From Azorhizobium oxalatiphilum (GTDB lineage: Bacteria; Pseudomonadota; Alphaproteobacteria; Rhizobiales; Xanthobacteraceae), in the NCBI RefSeq assembly GCF_014635325.1, contig NZ_BMCT01000002.1, forward strand, positions 434,001 to 498,000: 64,000 bases of DNA. The letters run 5' to 3'. Made by a program: the position numbers and the translations under genes. The notes beneath the pieces are model-generated. The model was not told where the DNA came from, ran no database searches, and worked only from the letters and a program-made list of their open reading frames with translations. Below, piece after piece: positions 1 to 7,883 of the stretch. Position 1 is the first letter of the stretch. Every line of letters starts with the position of its first letter.

Positions 1-682
1 TCAGCGTCGGCAGGATGTTGCGCGCCGCCTGCTGCCGGTCGGACGAGAAGATCAGCGCGATGCCCGACTGCCCTTTCGCCGGCTGGTGCTCGTAGATGAT
101 CTCGATCTGCCGGGCGATCTCGGCGGCGGGATAATGGACCATGTCCACCGGGCGGCGGGCGTCATCGGGCGGCAGATCGCCATCGAAGGCGAGCTGCGGC
201 TCGTTCGAAACCACCCACAGCACCGTGCGCTCGGACGCGTTCAGCACCGCCGCCGTGCCGGTGAGCAGGAAGACGTCGCCGGTGGCGAACGAGATCGCCT
301 CCGCGCCCTGCTTCGCCTCGCCCTTACCGGAGATGACGTACCAGATGGAGCCGGTGGCGCAGAGATCGGCGGGCAGGCTCTCGCCGGCCGCGATCACCGC
401 ATAGCGCGTGAGCATGAGCGGCGAGGTGGCCGGAAACGGGCAGCCCATGGCCGCCGACTGGTCGCACACTATGTATCCGGTGGGCGCATCGGGGGAGAGC
501 GCCTGCTTCGGCTGCTCGGCGAACACCCCGCCCGGCACCGGCGGCAGCTTGATGTTGAAGGCATTGCCCGAATTGAAATAGCGGGCGCGGCTTTCGGCCT
601 GAGTGGCCGGGTTCAGGGCTTCCTGCGCGGGCAGATCTGCCATGTCCGGACGGGTGGAGGCGATCTTTGCGGGTGCGCTCAT
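1..682 (-). CDS. cupin-domain protein, 3' end off the left edge
   Basis: The first 227 residues are present and the frame is still open at base 1, so the C-terminus is missing. ATG at 682 is preceded by a GAGGAG ribosome site that overlaps the stop of the upstream amidohydrolase gene 14 bases away. Residues about 85-165 read as a cupin barrel, with the glycine-rich turn ISGKGEA near residue 118 and a hydrophobic strand pattern after it. Cupins of this kind include ring-cleaving dioxygenases of the gentisate type and sugar or amino-acid isomerases; metal-ligand histidines are not obvious in the part visible. The place as last gene of a leftward catabolic operon favours an enzyme acting on the same substrate, but the reaction is not known. 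Confidence 0.7.
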   Translation of the reverse strand, partial: MSAPAKIASTRPDMADLPAQEALNPATQAESRARYFNSGNAFNIKLPPVPGGVFAEQPKQALSPDAPTGYIVCDQSAAMGCPFPATSPLMLTRYAVIAAGESLPADLCATGSIWYVISGKGEAKQGAEAISFATGDVFLLTGTAAVLNASERTVLWVVSNEPQLAFDGDLPPDDARRPVDMVHYPAAEIARQIEIIYEHQPAKGQSGIALIFSSDRQQAARNILPTL

Positions 683-696
683 GAAACAGGCTCCTC

Positions 697-1947
697 TCAG
701 GCGTTCGGCATGTGTTCGGCGGCGAGCAGGCCGGCCAGCACATCGCTGAGCACCTGCGCACCCGCCGCCACATGGGCGGGCTCCGCCCACTCGCTTTCCG
801 CGTGGCTGATGCCGTCGCGGCACGGAATGAAGATCATCGCCGCCGGGGCGAGGCGGGCCAGATAGCGGCTGTCATGCCCCGCGAACGACAGGATCGGCAT
901 GGCCGGAAAGCCGTGCCGATCCGCGGACGCTGCGATCGCCTCTTGCAGCGCGGGGGAAAAATCATTGGAAGGCTCGTTTACCAATGCCTCAAGCGTCACC
1001 GCGCACGGGGCGGCGGCGGCGCAGAGAGCGCAGATGCGGCCGTCGAGCTTTTCCAGCACCGCATTGTCGGGGTGGCGCATGTCGATGCTGAAGGTCACTT
1101 TGGCGGGGATGACGGAGGGCGCGTTCGGCTCCACCTGCACCCGCCCGATGGTGAACTTGATGGCCGGGTCATGCCCGCCCACCTCGGCATTGAGCGCCAC
1201 CACAAGTTGCGCGAAGGCGGCCAGCGCATCGCGCCGCTCGGCCATGGCCAGCGTGCCGGCATGGCCTTCCGCGCCCGACACGGTGACGCGATAGGTGCGC
1301 TTGCCCTGCATGCCGGTGACGATGCCGATCACCTTCCCGGCGGCCTCAAGCTGAGGCCCCTGCTCGATATGCAGCTCCACATGCACACCCACGGGAAAGC
1401 CCAGCGGGCGCAGCGGCACCTCAGGGAATTCCCCATCCAGCCGGTCGAGTTCTTCGCCCATGGTGATGCCGGCAAGGTCCGTGCGACCACGGATGTCCGC
1501 CAGCGTGCGCGAGCCGGAAAACGCCTCCGAGCCGGTCATGCCCGGCGCGAAGCGGCAGCCTTCCTCATTCATCCACGCCACCACCACGAGGTCGCGCCTG
1601 CGCGGGACGCCAGCGGCGGCCAGCGTCTGCGCCGCCTCGAAAGCGGTGAGCACGCCCGCCGCACCATCGAACTTTCCGCCCGTGGGCTGGGTGTCCATGT
1701 GGCTGCCCGCCACCACCGGCGGCAGGCTCCGGTCCTCACCCGGCAGGGTCAGGAACAGATTGCCGGCGGCATCGCGGGAGGGTTCGAAGCCGAGTTCGGA
1801 GGCCCAGCCCAACACCAGCCGCCAGCCATCCGCCTCGCCTGCGGTGAGGGCCTGCCGGTCGACGCCCCCGTGGGAGAGGGCACCGATTTCGGCGAGGTGC
1901 ATGAGCCGGCCCCAGACGCGCTGGGGGTTAATGAGCGGGGAGATCAT
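697..1947 (-). CDS. M20 family Zn-dependent amidohydrolase (N-carbamoyl-L-amino-acid hydrolase / allantoate amidohydrolase type)
   Basis: 416 residues, the usual length for the hydantoinase/carbamoylase branch of the M20 metallopeptidases, which hydrolyse N-carbamoyl amino acids, allantoate or ureidoglycine-like amides in the cytoplasm. Visible metal-site motifs are GSHMDTQ (H83), KFDGAAG (D94), NEEGCRF (E128/E129), HIEQGP (H193) and the C-terminal SHAESEW. The lid domain with GAEGHAG lies between. I chose ATG 1947 because an upstream in-frame start would overlap the hydrolase gene by about 44 bases and adds no family-like residues; the gap to that gene is 7 bases. Substrate specificity cannot be read from sequence. 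It is probably translated with the neighbouring hydrolase and aminotransferase genes. Confidence 0.88.
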   Translation of the reverse strand: MISPLINPQRVWGRLMHLAEIGALSHGGVDRQALTAGEADGWRLVLGWASELGFEPSRDAAGNLFLTLPGEDRSLPPVVAGSHMDTQPTGGKFDGAAGVLTAFEAAQTLAAAGVPRRRDLVVVAWMNEEGCRFAPGMTGSEAFSGSRTLADIRGRTDLAGITMGEELDRLDGEFPEVPLRPLGFPVGVHVELHIEQGPQLEAAGKVIGIVTGMQGKRTYRVTVSGAEGHAGTLAMAERRDALAAFAQLVVALNAEVGGHDPAIKFTIGRVQVEPNAPSVIPAKVTFSIDMRHPDNAVLEKLDGRICALCAAAAPCAVTLEALVNEPSNDFSPALQEAIAASADRHGFPAMPILSFAGHDSRYLARLAPAAMIFIPCRDGISHAESEWAEPAHVAAGAQVLSDVLAGLLAAEHMPNA

Positions 1948-1954
1948 CGCCCGC

Positions 1955-2833
1955 TCAGCTCGTGCGCATGATCTGGCCGGGAATGGCGCGCGGGTCACGC
2001 ACCAGCCATTTCCCCGCCTCCACCTGCGCGATGAATTCCGCCAGCTGGGCGTTGAACAGTGCCGGCTCCTCGAGGTTCAGCGTATGGCCGGCCTTGGGGA
2101 AGACCGAGAGGCCGCAGGCGGGGATGGTCTTCTTCAGGTAGATGCCCGGCTGGAGGCAGTGGTCGTCCTCGTCGCCCACCATCACGAGGGTGGGCACCAT
2201 CATGGCTTTCAGGCCCTCTTCCAGATCCCAGAAGGAGGGGCGGCGGGCCTGCACGCCACGCATGGTCATGGCCGCGCCGATATCCGAATGGGTGGCGAGA
2301 CGGTCGGAAAATTCCTTCCAGCCGCGCGGATCCTTGTTCTGGAACTGCACCCGGCTGGCGCCCAGCCCATAGATCTTGGAGAATTCCTTCGCGCCCACGC
2401 GCTCGAAATTATCAGCCACATCGCGCGAGACGCCGCGGAAATACTCCTCGAATTCCTTCTCGCAGCCATAGCCGGCACCGGCGACGGTGAGCGAGAGCGC
2501 GCGCTCGGGCGTGCGCAGGCCGAAATGCACGGTGCAGAAGCCGCCCATGGAGAGGCCGACGATATGCGCCTTCTCGATGCCGAGCCCGTCCAGCACCGCA
2601 ACCGCGTCATCCGCCGCAATGCTCTGCGAATACTGCTCCATGTCGGTGGGGATGTCGGAGGGCGCATAGCCGCGCGCGGCATAGGTGATGCAGCGGTGGC
2701 GGCGGGCGAAGAAGCGCATCTGCGGCTCCCAGCTCGCGTGATTGCCGCCGAATTCGTGGATGAACAGGATGGGCGTCCCCTCGCCCGCTTCCTCCACATA
2801 GAGGCGAATGCCGTCCTTGGTGGTCACATGCAT
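1955..2833 (-). CDS. alpha/beta-fold hydrolase
   Basis: 292 residues with the whole alpha/beta-hydrolase signature: oxyanion-hole HEFGG at 26-30, nucleophile elbow GLSMGG (Ser95), acid in VGDEDDH and catalytic His in KAGHTLN near the C-terminus. Family members nearest in layout are enol-lactonases and C-C or ester hydrolases of aromatic catabolism. ATG 2833 has a GGGAG ribosome site and lies 17 bases after the aminotransferase stop. It is cytoplasmic, since no signal peptide is seen. Being placed between an aminotransferase and an amidohydrolase, it most likely hydrolyses a lactone, ester or ring-opened intermediate, which is an inference from context. Confidence 0.88.
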   Translation of the reverse strand: MHVTTKDGIRLYVEEAGEGTPILFIHEFGGNHASWEPQMRFFARRHRCITYAARGYAPSDIPTDMEQYSQSIAADDAVAVLDGLGIEKAHIVGLSMGGFCTVHFGLRTPERALSLTVAGAGYGCEKEFEEYFRGVSRDVADNFERVGAKEFSKIYGLGASRVQFQNKDPRGWKEFSDRLATHSDIGAAMTMRGVQARRPSFWDLEEGLKAMMVPTLVMVGDEDDHCLQPGIYLKKTIPACGLSVFPKAGHTLNLEEPALFNAQLAEFIAQVEAGKWLVRDPRAIPGQIMRTS

Positions 2834-2850
2834 GATTGGACTCCCGATAA

Positions 2851-3984
2851 TCAGAACTGCGCGCCGACGTCGTTCAGCGTGCGGGCGGTATCCACCAGCG
2901 CCGGCAGGCGCTCGCAGAAGATGTCCACCCAGCCCTCGGGCACGGAGGTGGAGACCTTCACGAAGCGGTCGCCGAAGCGCTCGGTGTGGTAGGTGCCCTG
3001 ACGGATCATCATGTCCTGCCGCCGCGCCGCCTCCACCAGAGCCTCGGGCTTGATGCCCACACCGATGGTTTCCAGCACCAGGAAATTGCCGTGCGAGGGA
3101 GTGACCGGCAAGGCGAAACCGGGGATGGCCTCGGCGGCCGCCTTGATCTTTGCCTTGTTGCCCCGGTCGATGCGGCGCACCTCGGCCATCCACTCGGGCT
3201 TCACGCTCAGGCCTGCCTGCGCGGCGCGCTGGGCGATGACGCTGGCACCGAGCACGCTGGTGGCCCGCTCCGCGCACTTGTCGAGGATCTCCGGGCAGGC
3301 GACGAGCGCGCCGATGCGCAGGCCGGCAAGACCCAGCCACTTGGAAAAGGAGAGCGACACTACCGCGCCTTCGGGCGACGCATGGAGCGCGGGATAATGG
3401 CCGTCGGCGAAATCGCGATAGGTGCAGTCATGCACCAGCAGCGCGCCGCAGTCGCGGGCGATGGCGGCAAAAGCCTCGATCTCGTCCTGCGTATAGCGGA
3501 TGCCGAGCGGATTGTTGGGGTCTACCAGATAGATGATGGCCGTGCGCTCATCCACATTCGCCTTCAGCGCCTCGGCGGTGAGGCGATAGTTGCAGGCGGC
3601 GTCATAGATGGGAATCTCGATCACTTCCGCGCCCGCCTGCCGCGCGAACATGCAGGGCCACTTCCAGGTCGGGTCCGTGGTCACGAAGGTGGTGCCCGGC
3701 TTGCAATAGGCGCGGCACACCATGGCCAGCGCCGACACGCCGCCTTCCGTCACCAGCGCTTCCGCGCCCGGTGTGCCGAGATCGTCCACGATGGCGGCGC
3801 GCAGGGCCTCGAAGCCCAGCGGCGGGGCATAGGCATTGAACTCGCCCGCCTCGACGGAGCGGATCATGGCGGCGGTGACGGCAGGATGGGTGGGAATGTG
3901 GTTGGTGTTCTGCCCCATCCACATGAGGCCGGGCGTGGTGGAGAGCGCATCGAAATAGCGATTGCGCAGGCGTGCGGAGGACAT
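2851..3984 (-). CDS. PLP-dependent aminotransferase, class I/II
   Basis: 377 residues with fold-type I aminotransferase features: cofactor-binding DPNNPLG (N157), D186 and Y189 in the VHDCTYRDF block, Schiff-base Lys215 in LSFSKWLGLAGLRIG and the phosphate-binding Arg223. The family transfers an amino group between an amino acid and a 2-oxo acid; histidinol-phosphate and aspartate-type enzymes share these blocks. The motif GQNTNHIPTHP near residue 24 is not the common aspartate-aminotransferase N-terminus, so the donor is uncertain. It is the second gene of the leftward operon, 87 bases after the SDR gene, and probably handles an amino-acid intermediate of the pathway. Confidence 0.88.
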   Translation of the reverse strand: MSSARLRNRYFDALSTTPGLMWMGQNTNHIPTHPAVTAAMIRSVEAGEFNAYAPPLGFEALRAAIVDDLGTPGAEALVTEGGVSALAMVCRAYCKPGTTFVTTDPTWKWPCMFARQAGAEVIEIPIYDAACNYRLTAEALKANVDERTAIIYLVDPNNPLGIRYTQDEIEAFAAIARDCGALLVHDCTYRDFADGHYPALHASPEGAVVSLSFSKWLGLAGLRIGALVACPEILDKCAERATSVLGASVIAQRAAQAGLSVKPEWMAEVRRIDRGNKAKIKAAAEAIPGFALPVTPSHGNFLVLETIGVGIKPEALVEAARRQDMMIRQGTYHTERFGDRFVKVSTSVPEGWVDIFCERLPALVDTARTLNDVGAQF

Positions 3985-4071
3985 GAGCGGTTTCCCGGGC
4001 GTTTCTGGAAGGCGATAAGCGGGCCGGCCGGCGTGCGGGCGCCGGCCGGGAACGGGCTCGGATCAGGAGGT

Positions 4072-4851
4072 TCAGATCACCGAGCCACGGGCGGAGATGC
4101 CGCCGTCGATGGTGACATTGGTGCCGGTGATGTAGGCGGCGCGCGGCGAGGCGAGGAAGGCCACGAGATCGGCCACCTCCTCCGAGGTCGCGGGGCGCTT
4201 GCCGGGATACTTGTCGAACAGCTCTTCCCAGCGGCCCTCGTCGCCCAGCATGTCGATGGCCTTGCGCTTCATGATCTTGAGCATGCGGTCAGTCGCCACC
4301 GGGCCGGGGTTCACGCCCACCACGCGCACGCCGTCATTCAGGCTGGCGCCGCCCAGCGCCTTGGTGAAGGACATCAGCGCCGCATTGCCGGTGGAGCCGG
4401 CGATGTAAGAGGCGTCCCAGTTCTCGCCGGAGTTGCCGATGACATTGACGATCACGCCGTCCTTGCCGCGCATCTTCTTGTAGAAGGCGCGGGCGAGCGT
4501 GATGTAGCCGAAGACCTTCAGGTCGAACCCCTGCCGCCAGGCGGCATCATCAACCACTTCCAGCGAGCCGGCGGGAATGTCGCCGGCATTGTTCACCAGA
4601 ATGTCGATATGGCCGACGTCCTGCGCCAGCTTCTCCATGGCCTCCGTGCTGGAGAGGTCGAGGGCGTGCACGGTGACGCTCACCTTGTAGGCGGCTTCCA
4701 GCTCGCGCTTGGCCTCTTCCATGGCCGCGCCGTTGCGGGCGGCAAGATGCAGATGGCAGCCCTCGGCGGCGAACACCTGCGCCACGGCAAGGCCGATGCC
4801 CTTGGATGCGCCGGTGATGAGCGCGGTCTTGTTCGTGAGGTCCAGCTTCAA
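4072..4851 (-). CDS. SDR-family protein with a non-canonical active site
   Basis: 259 residues from a TTG start at 4851, chosen because GGAGAC lies 5 bases upstream and the family N-terminus (KLDLTNKTALITG) begins there. The Rossmann motif TGASKGIG (14-20) and NNAG (88-90) are intact, and the C-terminal TGTNVTIDGG is typical. The usual catalytic YxxxK is absent: aligning NAALMSFTKALG with the normal helix puts Gly152 where Tyr should be and Asn156 where Lys should be, while Tyr149 is three residues too early. NAD(P) binding is therefore likely but classical oxidoreductase chemistry is doubtful. It is the first gene of the leftward operon, with a palindrome and a sigma-54-like promoter just upstream. 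Confidence 0.85.
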   Translation of the reverse strand: MKLDLTNKTALITGASKGIGLAVAQVFAAEGCHLHLAARNGAAMEEAKRELEAAYKVSVTVHALDLSSTEAMEKLAQDVGHIDILVNNAGDIPAGSLEVVDDAAWRQGFDLKVFGYITLARAFYKKMRGKDGVIVNVIGNSGENWDASYIAGSTGNAALMSFTKALGGASLNDGVRVVGVNPGPVATDRMLKIMKRKAIDMLGDEGRWEELFDKYPGKRPATSEEVADLVAFLASPRAAYITGTNVTIDGGISARGSVI

Positions 4852-4877
4852 GGCGTGTCTCCAGAGGAATACGGTCA

Positions 4878-4923
4878 GGCGAGTTCGATATACAAATGCT
4901 AGCAATTTGCATACCAACTCGCC
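4878..4923. promoter_or_regulatory. nested inverted repeat, candidate operator of the SDR operon
   Basis: Perfect 8-base outer arms GGCGAGTT (4878-4885) and AACTCGCC (4916-4923) enclose an inner dyad TATACAAAT (4889-4897) / ATTTGCATA (4905-4913) with one mismatch. TATACA also occurs at both ends of the neighbouring GntR gene's upstream region (5871 and 6091), which suggests this is a GntR-FCD binding site. It covers the -24/-12 element at 4901-4916. Confidence 0.5.
4901..4916 (-). promoter_or_regulatory. candidate sigma-54 -24/-12 promoter of the SDR operon
   Basis: On the minus strand the bases read TGGTATGCAAATTGCT. GG and GC are separated by exactly ten bases and the -12 part is TTGCT, as in sigma-54 promoters, but the -24 part has T for C at two places. 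The start codon lies about 50 bases downstream. The match is weaker than the other three in this window and it coincides with a palindrome, so chance is possible. Confidence 0.4.
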
Positions 4924-4976
4924 GAAGCCGTCTCCGGAGACCCCGGTTTAAGGCCAATCGCGGGCCCCTTCTCGCT

Positions 4977-5085
4977 CGTCATGGCCGGACTTGATCCGGC
5001 CATCCACGTCGGGCCGACAGTGCCGACCTCGATGGTTCAGCCTGGCCCAACCACGTGGATGCCCGGATCAAGTCCGGGCATGACG
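4977..5085. repeat. dispersed palindromic repeat, long-arm form
   Basis: Two outward-mirrored arms of about 32 bases (4977-5008 and 5054-5085), each itself palindromic around GGACTTGATCC or GGATCAAGTCC, separated by about 45 bases. A homologous copy with a related spacer is at 19741-19854 and a single-arm copy at 61358-61388. This looks like the intergenic palindromic elements common in Hyphomicrobiales; transcripts would fold into a strong hairpin that may end or stabilise flanking messages. Confidence 0.85.
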
Positions 5086-5132
5086 AAACACTGCTGCATC
5101 AATGCCTTGCGGTCAGATCAAACGACCGCCCC

Positions 5133-5864
5133 TCACCCGAACGCGGCGAGGAAATCCAGCAGGTTGTCGCCCAAGAGGCTCACATGGTCGCGCATGGCCT
5201 TGTGGGCCAGTTCCGCATCATGGGCCTCGATGGCCTCGATGACGGTGAGATGCTCGCGCAGCGTATCGGAAATGCGCGTGGGCATGCGGGTGACGCGGCG
5301 CCGATAGGCCGCCACCTGATTGCGCAGGCGCCGGGTCTGGTCGGCCAGAAAGGCGTTGTGGGAGGCCTCGTAAATGGCCTCGTGGAACTCCTGGTTCACG
5401 TCATAGAAGACGTCCACGTCGCGCAGCGGCGCCACCTGCTCCAGCTTGGCGTGGATGGCGCGGATCTTCTCCAGTTGCTCGGGCGTGGCGCGCCGCGCGG
5501 CGAGGCGCGCGCACAGGCCCTCCAGCTCCGCCATCACCTGAAACATCTCGATCAGCGCATGGGCGCCGATGGTGCGCACCACCGCCCCCTGCCGCCCGCG
5601 CAGCTCCACCAGACCGCTCGCAGCGAGCAGCCGGAAGGCTTCGCGCACGGGGGTGCGGGAGACGCCGTAGCGCACGGCGATCTCCTGCTCGTCCAGCCGG
5701 CTGCCGGGCTCCAGACGGCCGGCGGAAATCGCCGCCTCCAGATCCCGCCGCAACCGCTCCGCCAGCGTCAGCCCGCCGCCCCGTCCGGCCGCTTCCTGCT
5801 CAATCGTCGAGCACTCTGCCTCGCCTTGTGCACGGAAAGTGTCCATACGCGCACCCAATTCCAT
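5133..5864 (-). CDS. GntR-family regulator, FCD (FadR C-terminal) type
   Basis: 243 residues. An N-terminal winged helix-turn-helix occupies about 32-100, with the signature VSRTPVREAFRLLAASGLVEL, and a helical FCD ligand domain about 105-235 carries the metal-binding type residues of NQEFHEAIYEASHN and REHLTVIEAIEAHD. FCD regulators usually repress until a small carboxylate or its metal complex binds. A second Met (residue 7) could be the real start. It lies between two divergent catabolic blocks and so most likely controls one or both. An imperfect palindrome centred on GTATAC overlaps its own start codon, suggesting autoregulation. Confidence 0.9.
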   Translation of the reverse strand: MELGARMDTFRAQGEAECSTIEQEAAGRGGGLTLAERLRRDLEAAISAGRLEPGSRLDEQEIAVRYGVSRTPVREAFRLLAASGLVELRGRQGAVVRTIGAHALIEMFQVMAELEGLCARLAARRATPEQLEKIRAIHAKLEQVAPLRDVDVFYDVNQEFHEAIYEASHNAFLADQTRRLRNQVAAYRRRVTRMPTRISDTLREHLTVIEAIEAHDAELAHKAMRDHVSLLGDNLLDFLAAFG

Positions 5865-5881
5865 TCTCGGTATACATGGAA
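5864..5881. promoter_or_regulatory. candidate autoregulatory GntR operator
   Basis: An imperfect 18-base palindrome centred on GTATAC (5870-5875), with TTC and GGAA ends, overlaps the first codon of the GntR gene. A second TATACAT is at 6091-6097, just upstream of the ABC ATPase gene on the other side, consistent with one regulator acting on both directions. Confidence 0.4.
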
Positions 5882-6022
5882 GCGCGCCCTACGGCGAACA
5901 CGCCTCCGTTCCATCCGGTGACATTGCAAGTCGCGGGCCGCTGATCAACCGTCCTTTGGCTCGCGCTTTGCCGCACCCTATTCCCCGCCCCGTACCACCT
6001 TTTACGGCTCGCGTCGCGCGCT

Positions 6023-6038
6023 TGGCACGGCCATTGCT
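6023..6038 (+). promoter_or_regulatory. sigma-54 -24/-12 promoter of the first ABC importer
   Basis: The bases TGGCACGGCCATTGCT match the full consensus TGGCACG-N4-TTGCW, with ten bases between the GG and the GC. Transcription would begin near 6050, about 65 bases before the ABC ATPase start. Expression of the rightward importer/monooxygenase block should therefore need RpoN and an enhancer-binding activator. Confidence 0.82.
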
Positions 6039-6114
6039 TTGAATAGCCCACCATATCCGCCCCGCGACGCATACGCGTGCCGGCTCTGATTATACATGCT
6101 GGGAAGGATCACGT

Positions 6115-7017
6115 TTGATCATGGGACACAGGGACCAGAGCGGGGCGCTGTTGCGGGCCGCTTCTGAGACTGCCTCCTCCACGGCTCCCGCGCCGGTTTC
6201 CGCGCAGCCGCCCCTGCTGGAGATGAAGGCGCTCTCCAAGCGCTTCGGGCCGGTGACGGCGGTGGACGGCTTCGAGGCCGCCATCGCGCCGGGCGAATTC
6301 GTCACCGTGGTCGGCCCCTCGGGCTGCGGCAAGAGCACGCTGTTCAACATCGTGGCCGGCCTTGAGGAGCCGGACGCCGGCTCCATCCTGCGCTTCGAGG
6401 GCCGGAGCTGCCATGCCCACGAGCTGCTGGGCAAGGTGTCCTTCATGCCCCAGCGCGACCTGCTGCTGCCGTGGCGCACGGTGATCGACAACGCCATCAT
6501 CCCCATGGAGATCGAAGGCCAGCCCCGAAAGGCCTCCCGCGCGCTGGCCCGCGAGATGCTGCCCGAGTTCGGCCTCGCCGGCTTCGGCGACCAGTATCCG
6601 CACCAGCTCTCCGGCGGCATGCGCCAGCGTGTGGCGCTCATGCGCACCTTCATGTTCAAGCGCGAGCTGATGCTGCTGGACGAGCCGTTCGGCGCGCTCG
6701 ACGCCCTCACCCGCACCATGATGCAGCGCTGGCTGCTGGAGGTGTGGCGCAGGCACAAGCGCACCATCCTGTTCATCACCCACGATGTGGACGAGGCCCT
6801 GTTCCTTGGTGATCGGGTGATCGTCATGTCCGCCCGCCCCGGCCGCGTGAAGCTGGAACTGAAGGTGGACCTGCCGCGCCCGCGCCATGCGGACCTCGTC
6901 ACCTCGCCCGAATTCATCGGCCTCAAGCGCATCGTGCTGGAGGCCATCGAGGAGGAGGCCATGAAGTCCTTCCTCGCCCCCGGCGCCACAGCGCCGCAGA
7001 CCGACACCCCGGAGTGA
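6115..7017 (+). CDS. ABC transporter ATPase, NitT/TauT type
   Basis: 300 residues with Walker A GPSGCGKST (67-75), Q-loop MPQRD, signature LSGGMRQR (165-172), Walker B LMLLDEP and the H-loop FITHDVDE. This is the SsuB/TauB branch, which energises uptake of sulfonates, nitrate, aromatic acids or pyrimidine precursors. TTG 6115 sits 6 bases after AAGGA; ATG 6121 is a possible alternative. About 30 low-complexity residues precede the domain. It begins the rightward operon and belongs with the binding protein at 7884 and the two permeases, with an aldolase gene inserted between them. A sigma-54 promoter lies about 80 bases upstream. Confidence 0.93.
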   Translation: MIMGHRDQSGALLRAASETASSTAPAPVSAQPPLLEMKALSKRFGPVTAVDGFEAAIAPGEFVTVVGPSGCGKSTLFNIVAGLEEPDAGSILRFEGRSCHAHELLGKVSFMPQRDLLLPWRTVIDNAIIPMEIEGQPRKASRALAREMLPEFGLAGFGDQYPHQLSGGMRQRVALMRTFMFKRELMLLDEPFGALDALTRTMMQRWLLEVWRRHKRTILFITHDVDEALFLGDRVIVMSARPGRVKLELKVDLPRPRHADLVTSPEFIGLKRIVLEAIEEEAMKSFLAPGATAPQTDTPE

Positions 7018-7021
7018 TGCC

Positions 7022-7798
7022 ATGACCGCAGCCGCCAAAATCCCCGCCGCGATGGATCCCGCCGAGTGGGACGCGCGCGTGAAACTGGCCGCCTGCTATC
7101 GCATGGTGGCGAAGCTCGGGCTGGATGATCTCATCTACAACCACATCTCCGCCCGCGTGCCGGGCAAGGATGATCAGTTCCTCATCAATCCCTACGGCCT
7201 GCTGTTCAGCGAGATCACCGCCTCCTCGCTGGTGAAGATCGACACGCAGGGCCGCAAGCTCGACAACACGCCCTATGAGGTGAATCTGGCCGCCTTCGTC
7301 ATCCATGCGGCGATCCACAAGACCTCGCACGATGCGGCCTGCGTGCTGCACACCCATTCGGATGCCAGCGTCGCCGTCTCCGGTCAGGAGAAGGGCCTGC
7401 TGCCGCTCTCGCAGTTCGCCATGCGCTTTTACGACCGGCAGGCCTTCCATGATTATGAGGGCGTCGCCATCGACATGGACGAGCAGGAGCGTCTCGTCGC
7501 GGATCTCGGCGCTCACAAGGTGATGCTGATGCGCAACCACGGCATTCTCACCGTGGGCCGCACGCCGGGCGAAGCCTTCATGCTACTCTATTATTTCGAG
7601 CGCGCGGCCAAGATCCAGCTTGCCATGCAGGCCGCCTGCGCCTCCGGCATCGCGCTGGTGATCCCGCCGCACGAGGTGTGCGAGCGCGCCGCCCAGCAGT
7701 TCTGGGAGCTGAAGGGCGACATCCTCGTGCCCGGCGAGCGCGAATGGCCCGCCCTCATGCGCCAGCTCGACCGCGAGGACCCGTCCTACCGCAACTGA
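7022..7798 (+). CDS. class II aldolase/adducin-family protein
   Basis: 258 residues with the class II aldolase/adducin fold: NHISARVPG (40-48), the acid Glu86, the metal-ligand pair HTH (H110, H112) and MRNHG with the third histidine. Members cleave phospho-sugars such as fuculose-1-phosphate or ribulose-5-phosphate, but many soil-bacterial homologues act on non-phosphorylated hydroxy acids or are decarboxylases. It starts 4 bases after the ATPase stop, so it is co-translated with the importer and probably processes the imported compound or a product of the monooxygenase further down. The specific reaction cannot be read. Confidence 0.88.
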   Translation: MTAAAKIPAAMDPAEWDARVKLAACYRMVAKLGLDDLIYNHISARVPGKDDQFLINPYGLLFSEITASSLVKIDTQGRKLDNTPYEVNLAAFVIHAAIHKTSHDAACVLHTHSDASVAVSGQEKGLLPLSQFAMRFYDRQAFHDYEGVAIDMDEQERLVADLGAHKVMLMRNHGILTVGRTPGEAFMLLYYFERAAKIQLAMQAACASGIALVIPPHEVCERAAQQFWELKGDILVPGEREWPALMRQLDREDPSYRN

Positions 7799-7883
7799 GC
7801 GCCAGCGTTTCCAACCCGCCGTTCCAGAAGACGCTCCCAAGAGCGCTCGTCCCCAAAATCTCATCCTTCCGGAGATCAGACGC

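Noticed and set aside
2986-4902. A 638-residue open frame antisense to the aminotransferase and SDR genes
   Set aside because: Composition is the His/Arg/Gly/Ala pattern of a GC-rich shadow frame; the opposite strand holds two complete enzymes with active-site motifs.
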